In this document: positions 8,922 through 17,254 of the stretch, piece by piece
Layout: the number at the start of each line of letters is the position of its first letter
Numbering within the stretch: the stretch's first letter is position 1
DNA from: RPQJ01 sp046347155
GTDB lineage: Bacteria; Pseudomonadota; Gammaproteobacteria; Steroidobacterales; Steroidobacteraceae
Assembly (NCBI GenBank): GCA_046347155.1
Contig: JAXMGT010000001.1
Location: 620,001-684,000 of the forward strand
DNA length: 64,000 bases
Direction of reading: 5' to 3'
Translations under genes and position numbers: made by a program
The notes under the pieces: model-generated
What the model was told of the DNA's origin: nothing
Seen by the model: the letters and a program-made list of their open reading frames with translations, nothing else
The model's database searches: none

Positions 8922-10193
8922 TTGGACAAGCTGCAGATCCGGGGCGGCGTGCCCCTCGACGGCGAGGTGCGCATCTCCGGCGCGAAGAATGCCGCGCTGC
9001 CGATCCTCGCGGGTGCGCTGCTCGCCGACGGCCCGGTGACGCTCGGCAACGTCCCGCACCTGCAGGACGTCACGACGATGATCGAACTGCTCGGCCGGAT
9101 GGGCGCCGGGGTCACCGTCGACGAGCGGATGCGAATCGAGGTCGATCCGCGCAGCGTCAAGGAGACGTTCGCGCCGTACGAGCTCGTGAAGACGATGCGC
9201 GCCTCGATCCTGGTCCTCGGCCCGCTCGTGGCCCGCCACGGGTCGGCCGACGTCTCGCTGCCCGGCGGCTGCGCGATCGGGGCGCGGCCGGTCAACATCC
9301 ACGTCGCCGGCCTGCAGGCCATGGGCGCCGAGGTCCACATCGAGAACGGCTACATCAAGGCGCGGGCCGGGCGCCTGAAGGGGGCCCGGATCGTGCTCGA
9401 GACCGTGACGGTCACCGGCACCGAGAACCTGATGATGGCCGCCACGCTGGCCGAGGGCCGCACGATCCTCGAGAACGCGGCCCGCGAGCCCGAGATCGTC
9501 GACCTGGCCGAGTTCCTGATCGCGCTCGGCGCGAAGATCACGGGCCACGGCACGGACACGATCGTCATCGACGGCGTCGAGTCGCTGCACCCCGGCAGCC
9601 ACGACGTGCTGCCCGACCGGATCGAGGCCGGCACCTACCTGGTCGCCGGCGCGATCACGAGCGGCCGGGTCCGCGCCCGGGGGGCTCGGGCCGAGCACAT
9701 GGATGCGGTGCTCGCGAAGCTCGAGGAGGCCGGGGCGACGGTCATCCGGGGCGACGGGTTCGTCGAGGTCGACATGCGGGGGCGCCGTCCGCGGTCGGTC
9801 GACATCCGGACGGCCCCGCACCCGGGCTTCCCGACCGACATGCAGGCCCAGTTCGCCGCGCTGAACACGGTGGCGGACGGGGTCGGCACGATCGTCGAGA
9901 CGATCTTCGAAAACCGATTCATGCACATGCTCGAGATGCGGCGCATGGGGGCGGAGATCCGGCTCGAGGGCAACACGGCGATCATCCGCGGCGTGCCTCG
10001 GCTGACGGCTGCCCCGGTCATGGCGACCGACCTGCGCGCCTCGGCCAGCCTGGTGCTGGCCGGGCTCGTGGCCGAGGGCACGACCGACGTGGAGCGGATC
10101 TACCACATCGACCGCGGCTACGAGTGCATCGAGGAGAAGCTGCAGGGCCTCGGTGCGCAGATCCGCCGCCAGGGCCGGGTCCGCAAGCAGTAG
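8922..10193 (+). CDS. murA: UDP-N-acetylglucosamine 1-carboxyvinyltransferase MurA
   Basis: This is the first committed step of peptidoglycan synthesis: transfer of enolpyruvate from PEP to UDP-GlcNAc. It has 423 aa (E. coli 419). Seen: the N-terminal GAKNAALP segment with the catalytic Lys22, and the active-site loop LPGGCAIGARP with Cys117, the residue alkylated by fosfomycin in sensitive homologues; Cys is present, not the Asp of natively resistant forms. The TTG start at 8922 is supported by an AGGAG Shine-Dalgarno at 8911-8915 and by the MDKLQI-like beginning of the family. Confidence 0.96.
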   Translation: MDKLQIRGGVPLDGEVRISGAKNAALPILAGALLADGPVTLGNVPHLQDVTTMIELLGRMGAGVTVDERMRIEVDPRSVKETFAPYELVKTMRASILVLGPLVARHGSADVSLPGGCAIGARPVNIHVAGLQAMGAEVHIENGYIKARAGRLKGARIVLETVTVTGTENLMMAATLAEGRTILENAAREPEIVDLAEFLIALGAKITGHGTDTIVIDGVESLHPGSHDVLPDRIEAGTYLVAGAITSGRVRARGARAEHMDAVLAKLEEAGATVIRGDGFVEVDMRGRRPRSVDIRTAPHPGFPTDMQAQFAALNTVADGVGTIVETIFENRFMHMLEMRRMGAEIRLEGNTAIIRGVPRLTAAPVMATDLRASASLVLAGLVAEGTTDVERIYHIDRGYECIEEKLQGLGAQIRRQGRVRKQ

Positions 10194-10205
10194 CGGCCGG
10201 AGCCG

Positions 10206-10257
10206 GGCCGGGCGGCGCCCCCCCTGGGCCGGCCGTGGGCCCGCGCCCCGCCCGGCC
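10206..10257. other. Long GC-rich hairpin downstream of murA
   Basis: Perfect 10-bp arms (GGCCGGGCGG and CCGCCCGGCC) are separated by a GC-rich segment that can itself fold. It starts 13 bp after the murA stop and ends before the petA promoter. No T tract follows, so it is a candidate 3'-end structure rather than a classical terminator. Confidence 0.35.
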
Positions 10258-10280
10258 GCAACCCGGCCACGCCGTTCGGC

Positions 10281-10286
10281 TATAAT
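10281..10286 (+). promoter_or_regulatory. Likely -10 box of the petABC promoter
   Basis: A perfect TATAAT hexamer stands in otherwise very GC-rich DNA, 73 bp upstream of petA. The -35 position holds only GCAACC, so recognition may rely on the strong -10. It would drive petA-petB-petC. Confidence 0.55.
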
Positions 10287-10358
10287 TCCTTGCTGCCCAC
10301 GGCGGTCTTCCGCGGTCCGCCCCCGGCACGTACCCGAATCCGCCGAGGAGTTCGCTGG

Positions 10359-10949
10359 ATGACCGAAGAAGTCGATACGGGCAGGCGTCATTTCCTGACC
10401 GTCGCTACCGTCGCGACCGGGGCCGTCGGCGCCGCATTCGCCGCCGTGCCGTTTCTCGCGTCCTGGAAGCCGAGCGCCCGCGCCAAGGCGATGGGCGCCC
10501 CGGTCGAGGTCGACCTGTCCAAGCTCGAGCCGGGCGCACTGCTCAAGGTCGAGTGGCGCGGCAAGGCCATCTACGTCGTGAACCGCACGCCGCAGATGCT
10601 CGAGCAGGTGAAGGGCCACGACGACCGGCTGCGCGACCCGCAGTCGAACGAGTCGGACCAGCCTTCCTACGCGAAGAACCCGGATCGCGCGCTGAAGCCC
10701 GAGTTCCTGGTGCTGGTCGGCGTGTGCACGCACCTCGGCTGCGCGCCGCTCGACAAGTTCACGCCCGGCGACGTGACCGTCGCGGCGGACTGGCCGGGCG
10801 GTTTCTTCTGCCCCTGCCACGGCTCCAAGTTCGACCTCTCCGGCCGCGTCTTCAAGGACGTGCCGGCGCCGACCAATCTGCCGGTGCCGCCGTATCGCTA
10901 CGCGAGCGACACGCGCCTCGTCATCGGCGACGACGCGGGGAAAGCATGA
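10359..10949 (+). CDS. petA: Ubiquinol-cytochrome c reductase iron-sulfur subunit (Rieske)
   Basis: This is the [2Fe-2S] subunit of the cytochrome bc1 complex, anchored in the inner membrane and passing electrons from quinol to cytochrome c1. It has 196 aa. Seen: a twin-arginine signal-anchor (GRRHFLT at residues 8-14, then a hydrophobic segment to about 35), and the two cluster-binding boxes CTHLGC (123-128) and CPCHGS (151-156), supplying both Cys and both His ligands and the disulfide. The ATG at 10359 has GAGGAG 9 bp upstream. It overlaps petB by 4 bp. Confidence 0.96.
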   Translation: MTEEVDTGRRHFLTVATVATGAVGAAFAAVPFLASWKPSARAKAMGAPVEVDLSKLEPGALLKVEWRGKAIYVVNRTPQMLEQVKGHDDRLRDPQSNESDQPSYAKNPDRALKPEFLVLVGVCTHLGCAPLDKFTPGDVTVAADWPGGFFCPCHGSKFDLSGRVFKDVPAPTNLPVPPYRYASDTRLVIGDDAGKA

Positions 10950-12214
10950 TGGCCAGCAGCAACCAGACCCCCGCCGCGGCGGGCAGCGGGCGCCTCGCGG
11001 CGCTGACCGCCTGGATCGACGCACGGTTCCCGATGACGAAGCTCTGGAAGGAGCAGGTGTCGGAGTACTACGCGCCGAAGAACATGAACTTCTGGTACTT
11101 CTTCGGCTCCCTCGCGATGCTGGTGCTCGTCATCCAGATCCTGACCGGGATCTTCCTGACGATGAACTACAAGCCCTCGTCCGCCGACGCGTTCGGCTCG
11201 GTCGAGTACATCATGCGCGACGTCGACTGGGGCTGGCTGATCCGGTACATGCACTCGACCGGCGCCTCCGCGTTCTTCATCGTCGTCTACCTGCACATGT
11301 TCCGCGGCCTGCTCTACGGGTCGTACCAGAAGCCGCGCGAACTGCTGTGGCTGTTCGGCATGGTGATCTACCTGGCGCTGATGGCCGAGGCGTTCTTCGG
11401 CTACCTGCTCCCGTGGGGCAACATGTCCTACTGGGGCGCGCAGGTGATCGTGTCGCTGTTCGGCGCGATCCCGTATGTCGGTGACTCGCTGACCGAGTGG
11501 ATACGCGGCGACTTCTACATCTCGGACGTCACGCTGAACCGCTTCTTCGCGCTGCACGTCGTCGCGATCCCGCTGCTGCTCGTGTTCCTCGTGATCGCGC
11601 ACCTGATCGCGCTGCACGAGGTGGGTTCGAACAACCCCGACGGCGTCGAGATCAAGAAGGTCAAGGGACCGGACGGCATCCCGCTCGACGGCATCGCGTT
11701 CCACCCGTACTACACGGTGAAGGACATGGTGGGCGTGGGCGTGTTCCTGATCCTGTTCTGCGGCGTGATCTTCTACGCGCCGACGATGGGCGGGTACTTC
11801 CTCGAGCACGCGAACTTCGAGCCCGCGAACGCGCTGCAGACGCCGCCGCACATCGCGCCGGTGTGGTACTTCACGCCTTTCTACGCGATCCTGCGCGCGG
11901 TCCCGAGCAAGCCGATGGGCGCGGCGCTGATGGGCCTCGCGGTGATGCTGTTCCTGTTCCTGCCCTGGCTCGACCGCGGCAAGGTGAAGTCGATCCGCTA
12001 CCGCGGGCCGATCTTCAAGTTCTTCCTGTTCTCGTTCGCGATCAGCTTCCTCGCGCTCGGGTTCCTCGGGATGCAGCCGCCGACGCCCGCCTACACGATG
12101 GCCTCGCGCGTGTTCGGTGCGTTCTACTTCGCGTTCTTCCTGCTGATGCCGTGGTACACGGCCATCGACAAGACCAGGCCCGTGCCCTCGAGGGTGACCT
12201 ACCATGCGCACTAA
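10946..12214 (+). CDS. petB: Cytochrome b of the bc1 complex
   Basis: This is the full-length cytochrome b (422 aa) of ubiquinol-cytochrome c reductase, carrying both b hemes and the Qo/Qi sites. Seen: eight or so hydrophobic helices; heme ligand histidines in the second and fourth helices (HSTGASAFFIVVYLHM and HVVAIPLLLVFLVIAH); and the Qo-site motif, here read as PPHIAPVWYF, in place of the usual PEW region. The start is ATGATG at 10946/10949; the first ATG overlaps the petA stop. The 3' end overlaps petC by 11 bp. Confidence 0.95.
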   Translation: MMASSNQTPAAAGSGRLAALTAWIDARFPMTKLWKEQVSEYYAPKNMNFWYFFGSLAMLVLVIQILTGIFLTMNYKPSSADAFGSVEYIMRDVDWGWLIRYMHSTGASAFFIVVYLHMFRGLLYGSYQKPRELLWLFGMVIYLALMAEAFFGYLLPWGNMSYWGAQVIVSLFGAIPYVGDSLTEWIRGDFYISDVTLNRFFALHVVAIPLLLVFLVIAHLIALHEVGSNNPDGVEIKKVKGPDGIPLDGIAFHPYYTVKDMVGVGVFLILFCGVIFYAPTMGGYFLEHANFEPANALQTPPHIAPVWYFTPFYAILRAVPSKPMGAALMGLAVMLFLFLPWLDRGKVKSIRYRGPIFKFFLFSFAISFLALGFLGMQPPTPAYTMASRVFGAFYFAFFLLMPWYTAIDKTRPVPSRVTYHAH

Positions 12215-12944
12215 GCTCCTCGTCCTCCTGGCCGCGGTGGTGCCCGTCGCGGCGTTCGCCGCGGGCGGTGAGGCGCAGCTCGACCACGTCCGGATCGACG
12301 TCGGCAACAAGCCGGCGCTGCAGCGGGGCGCGCGGAACTTCGTGAACTACTGCCTTGGCTGCCACTCGGCGAAGTACGTGCGCTACAACCGCGTCGCCGC
12401 CGACATCGGCATCACCGAGCAGCAGGCGATCGACAACCTGATGTTCACCGGCGACAGCATCCAGGGCACGATGCGCATCGGCATCAACCCGGAGGACGCG
12501 AAGCGCTGGTTCGGCACCGTGCCGCCCGACCTGTCGCTGATCGCGCGCGCGCGCGGCAACGACTACCTCTACACGTTCCTGCGCTCGTTCTACGCGGACC
12601 CGGCGCGCCCGACCGGCGTGAACAACATCGTGCTGCCCGGTACCGCGATGCCGCACGTGCTCGCCGGCCTGCAGGGCGTGCAGGAGGCGGAGTGGGAAGG
12701 CCATCCGGACGCGGCCGGCAACGTGCAGAAGCACTTCAAGGGCTTCAAGCCGGGCACGCCCGGCAGCATGACGCCGGAGGAGTACGACGCGTTCGTGCGC
12801 GACACGGTGACGTTCCTCGCCTACATCGGCGAGCCGGCCCAGCTGCAGCGCACCGCGATCGGCTTCCCGGTCATAGCGTTCCTGGTCTTCTTCACGCTGC
12901 TCGCGTACGCGCTGAAGAAGGAATACTGGAAGGACGTCAAGTAG
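12204..12944 (+). CDS. petC: Cytochrome c1 of the bc1 complex
   Basis: This is the membrane-anchored c-type cytochrome that accepts electrons from the Rieske centre. It has 246 aa. Seen: a Sec signal peptide (residues 1-20), one CxxCH heme site (C50-L-G-C53-H54), a probable axial methionine in GTAMPH near 150, and a C-terminal transmembrane anchor (about 217-238) ending in a Lys-rich tail. It is the last gene of the petABC operon. Confidence 0.95.
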   Translation: MRTKLLVLLAAVVPVAAFAAGGEAQLDHVRIDVGNKPALQRGARNFVNYCLGCHSAKYVRYNRVAADIGITEQQAIDNLMFTGDSIQGTMRIGINPEDAKRWFGTVPPDLSLIARARGNDYLYTFLRSFYADPARPTGVNNIVLPGTAMPHVLAGLQGVQEAEWEGHPDAAGNVQKHFKGFKPGTPGSMTPEEYDAFVRDTVTFLAYIGEPAQLQRTAIGFPVIAFLVFFTLLAYALKKEYWKDVK

Positions 12945-12947
12945 GCA

Positions 12948-13010
12948 GGTGTCCGTCCCCGCCGGCGAAAAGGGGGGCAGTCCCCTTTTCCGCGGCCGGG
13001 GACGGTGTCT
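12948..13010. repeat. REP-like nested inverted repeat
   Basis: There are outer arms CCGTCCCCG (12953-12961) and CGGGGACGG (12997-13005), and inner arms GAAAAGGGG (12967-12975) and CCCCTTTTC (12982-12990) around a 6-nt loop. Both ends also carry GGTGTC. The layout and GGGGAC core are those of REP/RAYT-type intergenic palindromes common in proteobacteria. It could also serve as the petC terminator, since the inner stem ends in CCCCTTTT. A related GGGGAC repeat occurs at 42181-42282. Confidence 0.6.
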
Positions 13011-13046
13011 TCCGTTGATCGTCGCGGCAGGAGATCTCGCGGCGTG

Positions 13047-13643
13047 ATGACCCTCTACTCCCGCGCGGACGACCCGCGCAGCCACCGCGTCAGGATCGTC
13101 GCGGCGGCGAAGGGCCTCGAGCTGCGCATCGTCGACGTGGACCCGGCGCGCCCGCCGGAGGACCTGATCGACCTGAACCCGTACCAGACCGTGCCGACGC
13201 TGGTCGACCGCGACCTGGTCGCCTACGAGCCCGCGATCGTCTGCGAGTACCTCGACGAGCGATTCCCGGCACCGTCGCTGATGCCGGTCGACCCCGCCGC
13301 GCGGGCGCAGGTCCGCGTGGCGCTGCACCGGATCGAGCAGGACTGGTACTCGCTGCTGCCCGGCCTCGAGGCCGCGGACCGACGCGAACAGCAGCGCGCG
13401 AGGCGACTGATGCTCGAGAGCGTCGTCGCCGCGGAACCCGTGTTCCGCGCCAGGACCTGGTTCCTGTCCGAGCAGTTTTCGCAGCTCGACGCCGCGGCCG
13501 CGCCGATCCTGTGGCGGCTCCCGCGCTGGGGCGTCGAACTGCCGTCCACCGCGACCTCGGCCGAGCGCTACATGAAACGGGCGTTCGTGCACCCGGCGTT
13601 CCGGGCCTCGCTGAGCGCGGTCGAGCAGGGCATGCGCGCGTGA
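13047..13643 (+). CDS. sspA: Stringent starvation protein A
   Basis: SspA is a glutathione S-transferase-fold protein that binds RNA polymerase and modulates stationary-phase and acid-stress genes in enterics. It has 198 aa. Seen: an N-terminal thioredoxin-like GST domain (about 1-80, with NPYQTVPTL and the EPAIVCEYLDERFP segment) and an all-helical C-terminal domain. The start at MTLYSRADD is preferred to an in-frame codon 42 bp upstream because it begins at the first strand of the fold. It overlaps sspB by 4 bp. Confidence 0.92.
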   Translation: MTLYSRADDPRSHRVRIVAAAKGLELRIVDVDPARPPEDLIDLNPYQTVPTLVDRDLVAYEPAIVCEYLDERFPAPSLMPVDPAARAQVRVALHRIEQDWYSLLPGLEAADRREQQRARRLMLESVVAAEPVFRARTWFLSEQFSQLDAAAAPILWRLPRWGVELPSTATSAERYMKRAFVHPAFRASLSAVEQGMRA

Positions 13644-14050
13644 AGCCACGCCGGCCGTACCTGCTGCGGGCGATCCACGAGTGGATCTGCGAGAGCGACT
13701 GCACGCCGCACCTCGTCGTCGATGCGACGGCCGAGGGCGTCGACGTGCCGCGCGCCTACGTGAAAGACGGCAAGATCGTGCTGAACGTGAGCTGGACCGC
13801 GACCGCGCAGCTCGTCCTCGGGAACGAAGAGGTCACGTTCAGCGGGCGCTTCGGTGGCGCGAGCATGCAGGTTCGCGTCCCGGTCGGGGCGGTGCTCGCG
13901 ATCTACGCGCGGGAGACCGGCCAGGGACTCGTGTTTTCCGACGAGGACGGCGCTCCGACACCGGACTCGCCCTCGCCGGCGCCGGGCGATGCGCCGAAAC
14001 CCGCCGGACCGCCCCCCGCCGGCCGTGCGCGACTCAAGGTCGTGAAATAG
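13640..14050 (+). CDS. sspB: ClpXP protease specificity-enhancing factor SspB
   Basis: SspB is an adaptor that binds ssrA tags and delivers tagged proteins to ClpXP. It has 136 aa. Seen: the N-terminal substrate-binding domain (about 1-105, opening with RPYLLRAIHEW), a Pro/Ala/Asp-rich flexible linker, and the C-terminal ClpX-binding motif RARLKVVK at the very end, like RPxLRVVK in E. coli. The GTG start at 13640 overlaps the sspA stop (GTGA). Confidence 0.93.
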   Translation: MKPRRPYLLRAIHEWICESDCTPHLVVDATAEGVDVPRAYVKDGKIVLNVSWTATAQLVLGNEEVTFSGRFGGASMQVRVPVGAVLAIYARETGQGLVFSDEDGAPTPDSPSPAPGDAPKPAGPPPAGRARLKVVK

Positions 14051-14063
14051 GCGCGATCGCGCC
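14050..14063. other. Perfect 14-bp palindrome between sspB and yraN
   Basis: GGCGCGATCGCGCC overlaps the last base of the sspB stop and ends 2 bp before the yraN stop. Being loopless it is a poor hairpin. It contains GCGATCGC, which is over-represented in some genomes and may be a methylation target. Confidence 0.3.
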
Positions 14064-14065
14064 GT

Positions 14066-14434
14066 TCAGCTGCGGAACGCGTCCCGGATCCACTCGACGA
14101 CCGGCGCGTCGTCGGGCCCGTCGATCGCAACCACGTCGAAGCGGGCCGGCATCGCGCGCAGCGCGGGCCGCGCCTGCAGCAGGTGGCGCGCCGCGACCAC
14201 GAGCCGGCGCTGCTTGCGCGCACCGACGCTCGCGGCGGCTCCGCCCCACGCGCCGTCGGCCCGGCGCCGCACCTCGACGAGCACCAGCGTCGCACCCTCG
14301 CGCATCACGAGATCGATCTCGCCGGCCCGGCAGCGGTAGTTGCGCGCGAGGAGTTCAAGTCCCGCGGATTCGAGGTGACGCAGCGCGGTGTCCTCGCCGC
14401 GCCGCCCGACGACGGTCGTGGTCTCAGCGCCCAC
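14066..14434 (-). CDS. yraN: UPF0102 family protein YraN
   Basis: This is a 122-aa Holliday-junction-resolvase-like (restriction endonuclease fold) protein of unknown precise role. Seen: the conserved GRRGEDTALRHL start, the nuclease-like core EIDLVMREGATLVLVEVRRR with acidic residues in the E-x-D...E-x-R pattern, and K-R-R-L-V-V-AA after it. The usual Lys of the VEVK motif reads Arg here (VEVR), as in some homologues. It overlaps the 3' end of lpoA by 11 bp, the normal neighbourhood. Confidence 0.9.
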   Translation of the reverse strand: MGAETTTVVGRRGEDTALRHLESAGLELLARNYRCRAGEIDLVMREGATLVLVEVRRRADGAWGGAAASVGARKQRRLVVAARHLLQARPALRAMPARFDVVAIDGPDDAPVVEWIRDAFRS

Positions 14435-16265
14435 CGTCGGCCGGGGGCACCGGGGCCCCGACCCGCTGTGGCCGGCCGTCGACGATCCGCGCCCAGACGA
14501 GGCTGCGCGTCACGTGTCCCTCGGCGCCGATCTCGAGGCGCCCGGTCAGGCCGTCGACGGCCCAGCCGGGGCGGCCGCCCGAGATCGCGGAGGCCAGGGC
14601 CGCCGCATCGTGGCCGAACGCGAAGAGCCGCAGCCTGCCGCGCGCCCGCGCGGCCCAGTCGTGCGCCAGGACGTCCCACAGCTCCGGTGCGCCCTTGCCG
14701 CCCTCGAGCACCCACGGGAACTCGGGATACACGAGCCCGTCGAGGTCCGGCACCGAGCGGACGGCCGGGTCCCACGCGTCCGAGGTCGCGTACACCGGCA
14801 TCGAGTACGTCATCTGGAACCGGAGTTGCGGGACCAGCGCCCGCGCCGTCGGCGCCGTCGCGGCCAGGAAGGCAAACTGCGGGCCATTCGCGGCCTCGGC
14901 CACGGCGTCGCGCCGCGACGTGCCGCGGTCGCCTGCGCCGCCGTAACGGCCGAGCGCGGCGCGCAGCGGGCCGGAGTAGTCGCGCGAGCCGGGCTCGTAA
15001 CGTGCGGTCGCGAGCAGCGCCACGCCGGTCGAGGCGAGCTCGGCCGTGAATGCGCCCTCGAGCCGATCGCCCCAGGCGCCGTATGGGAACAGCGCGACGC
15101 CGCGCGTCAGGCCATCCGCGGCGATCCGCCGCGCCGCGGCCCGCGCCTCCTGCTCCGGGTCGAGCGCGTACTGGAACAGGAACGCCGGCGGTGCGCCGGG
15201 GCCCGACCACGCATTCAGCGCGAGCGTCGGCACGGGCAGCGTCTGGCCGGCGACGAGTGCCGCGACGTCCTCGCGGGTGAGCGGCCCGACGACGAAGCCG
15301 GCGCCGTCGGCGATCGCCTGCTGGTACGCCGCGACGGGTCCGGCCGCGGCGGTGTCGTACATCCGTACGCCCGCTGCGCCGCGGCCTTCGGCAAGCAGCG
15401 CGGCGACGTAGCCGTCGCGCACGGCGGCCCCGGCCGGCAGTTGTCGGCCACTCAGCGGCAGCAGCAGCGCGACGAGTCGCGGCGGCCCGGCGGTCGCGGA
15501 CACGGGGATCGCGGCCCCTGCACCGGCCGGGATCAACGCGATGCCCGGGTGACCCGGGTGGCGGGCGCGCCAGTCGGCGATCCGGCGCGCCGCCGCGGGG
15601 TCGCCGGCGCGGAGGTCGAACGTCGCGAGTTCGATCCAGCCGCGCTCGTCGTCCGACGCGCCCGCAGGCACGCCGCCCTGTATGGGCATCGACCGCAGCA
15701 GTTCGAGCAGCAACCGGTCGTTCGCGGCCCGCGCGTCGGCCGCACCGAGCAGCAGGCCGCGTTCCTCCATCGCGCGGATGCCATCGAGCGGCCGGCCCGC
15801 AAGGAAGTCGGCCCGTGCCTCGAGCAGCAGCAGTTCGTCCGCGAGCGGCGCGGGCCAGGGCCGCGGCACCGTCGCAAGCGCGGCGAGCGCCGCCTCGCCG
15901 TCGCCGCGGGCGAGTGCGATTGCCGCACGCACGCGTGCTTCGAGCACGAGGTCGTCGCCGCGCGCGCCGTTCACGTGGTTGAGCACGCGTTCGGCATCCG
16001 CGGGCTGGCCGGCCTCGAGGTACTCCCGGGCCGCGAGCAGCGCGGTGCGTGTCTCCCAGTCGCGCAGCAGCCGACGCGCCTGCCGCTCGTAAACGGCAGC
16101 CGCGGCCGCGTGCTGGCCCTCGCGCGAGAGCTGCTCGGCGCGCGCGAGTTCGGCACCCGAGTCCGCGTCCGCGACCCGTGCACAGCCGAGCGCGAGCCCG
16201 ATCGTGGCCGTCGCGACGATGACGAGGCCCCGAACTTGCCGGCCGCGGAGCGTTGCGTGCAGCAT
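14424..16265 (-). CDS. lpoA: Penicillin-binding protein activator LpoA
   Basis: LpoA is an outer-membrane lipoprotein that in enterics stimulates the transpeptidase PBP1A from outside. It has 613 aa. Seen: an N-terminal hydrophobic signal ending in LALGC (a slightly atypical lipobox), a TPR-like helical N-terminal domain (about 35-240), and a periplasmic-binding-protein-like C-terminal domain (about 255-590, with LLLPLSG and FVVGPLTREDV). The ATG at 16265 shares the CATG with the opposite rsmI start, so promoters for both genes would have to sit inside the other's reading frame, or one start is downstream. Confidence 0.88.
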   Translation of the reverse strand: MLHATLRGRQVRGLVIVATATIGLALGCARVADADSGAELARAEQLSREGQHAAAAAVYERQARRLLRDWETRTALLAAREYLEAGQPADAERVLNHVNGARGDDLVLEARVRAAIALARGDGEAALAALATVPRPWPAPLADELLLLEARADFLAGRPLDGIRAMEERGLLLGAADARAANDRLLLELLRSMPIQGGVPAGASDDERGWIELATFDLRAGDPAAARRIADWRARHPGHPGIALIPAGAGAAIPVSATAGPPRLVALLLPLSGRQLPAGAAVRDGYVAALLAEGRGAAGVRMYDTAAAGPVAAYQQAIADGAGFVVGPLTREDVAALVAGQTLPVPTLALNAWSGPGAPPAFLFQYALDPEQEARAAARRIAADGLTRGVALFPYGAWGDRLEGAFTAELASTGVALLATARYEPGSRDYSGPLRAALGRYGGAGDRGTSRRDAVAEAANGPQFAFLAATAPTARALVPQLRFQMTYSMPVYATSDAWDPAVRSVPDLDGLVYPEFPWVLEGGKGAPELWDVLAHDWAARARGRLRLFAFGHDAAALASAISGGRPGWAVDGLTGRLEIGAEGHVTRSLVWARIVDGRPQRVGAPVPPADGGR

Positions 16266-17181
16266 GGAGTCCCGGAATGTGCGGGTGGCGACGGAAGTGA
16301 CGGATTCTATAGCGGCCGCGCGGCCCGGCGTACTGTTCCTCGTCGCCACGCCGATCGGCAACCTCGGCGACCTCGGCGAGCGGGCCCGCGGCCTGCTCCG
16401 GGATGCGGACCTGCTGCTCGCCGAGGACACCCGGCACACGCAGCAGCTGCTCAACGCCGTGGGCGTCGCCCGCGCGCCGTCGACGGTCGAGTCGCTGCAC
16501 GAACACAACGAGCGTGGACGGGCGGCGAGCATCGTCGGACGCCTGCTCGCCGGCGCGTCGGTCGCACTCGTGAGCGATGCCGGCACGCCGCTCGTGAGCG
16601 ACCCGGGTGCGCCGCTCGTGGCCGCGGCCATCGCCGCGGGCATCGAGGTGGTCGCCGTGCCCGGCCCGTGCGCTGCGATCGCGGCGCTCACGGTCGCCGG
16701 GCTGCCGTCGGACCGCTTCGCATTCGAGGGTTTCCTGCCCGCGAAGCCGGGCGCGCGACGCAAGGCGCTCGAAGCGCTCGCAGCCGGCACGCGCTCGCTC
16801 GTGTTCTACGAGGCACCGCACCGGCTGAAGGAAACGCTCGACGACCTGGTCGCGGTGTTCGGCGCCGCAAGGCCGGCCGCGGTCGTGCGCGAGATCACGA
16901 AACGCCATGAATGCGCCTACCGCGACACGCTCGGCGCGCTCGCCGCGCGTGCCGCCGGTGATGCCGACATGTGTCGGGGCGAGATCGTCATCGTCGTGCA
17001 GGGCGCCGAGGCGGCGGTGTCGGCCGCGGCCGAGGACGCGGACCGGCTCCTGCGCGCATTGATCGCCGAATTGCCGGTGTCGCAGGCGGCACGCATCGCC
17101 GCGAAGGTCACGGGCCTGCCGCGCAAGGACCTCTACGACCGGGCGCTCGAACTCGGCGGTGCGCGCGCTGCGCACGAGTGA
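16264..17181 (+). CDS. rsmI: 16S rRNA (cytidine(1402)-2'-O)-methyltransferase RsmI
   Basis: RsmI is a SAM-dependent 2'-O-methyltransferase of C1402 in the 30S decoding centre; tetrapyrrole methylase fold. Seen: the N-terminal motif LFLVATPIGNLGDLGERA, EDTRHTQQLL, the SDAGTPLVSDPG loop, and VPGPCAAIAAL. With the ATG at 16264 the protein has 305 aa (E. coli 286), about ten extra N-terminal residues. In-frame GTG codons at VRVATEV or VLFLVATP would also fit and would relieve the overlap with the divergent lpoA start. Confidence 0.93.
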   Translation: MESRNVRVATEVTDSIAAARPGVLFLVATPIGNLGDLGERARGLLRDADLLLAEDTRHTQQLLNAVGVARAPSTVESLHEHNERGRAASIVGRLLAGASVALVSDAGTPLVSDPGAPLVAAAIAAGIEVVAVPGPCAAIAALTVAGLPSDRFAFEGFLPAKPGARRKALEALAAGTRSLVFYEAPHRLKETLDDLVAVFGAARPAAVVREITKRHECAYRDTLGALAARAAGDADMCRGEIVIVVQGAEAAVSAAAEDADRLLRALIAELPVSQAARIAAKVTGLPRKDLYDRALELGGARAAHE

Positions 17182-17242
17182 CGCGCTGCCGGTCGGTTGC
17201 CCGCGAGTGCCCGAATGTGCCGGGGCCCGGCCGGCGCGGCGC

Positions 17243-17248
17243 TATACT
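17243..17248 (+). promoter_or_regulatory. rnpB promoter -10 element
   Basis: TATACT (5 of 6 matches) lies 7 bp before the predicted first base of the RNase P RNA. No good -35 is visible. The 5' position relative to the P1 stem makes this a confident -10. Confidence 0.6.
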
Positions 17249-17254
17249 GCGCGC

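Noticed and set aside
14305..17175. Long minus-strand frame overlapping yraN, lpoA and rsmI
   Set aside because: It is in the wrong frame relative to yraN and lpoA and is dominated by Arg/Ala/Gly; a GC-driven artefact.
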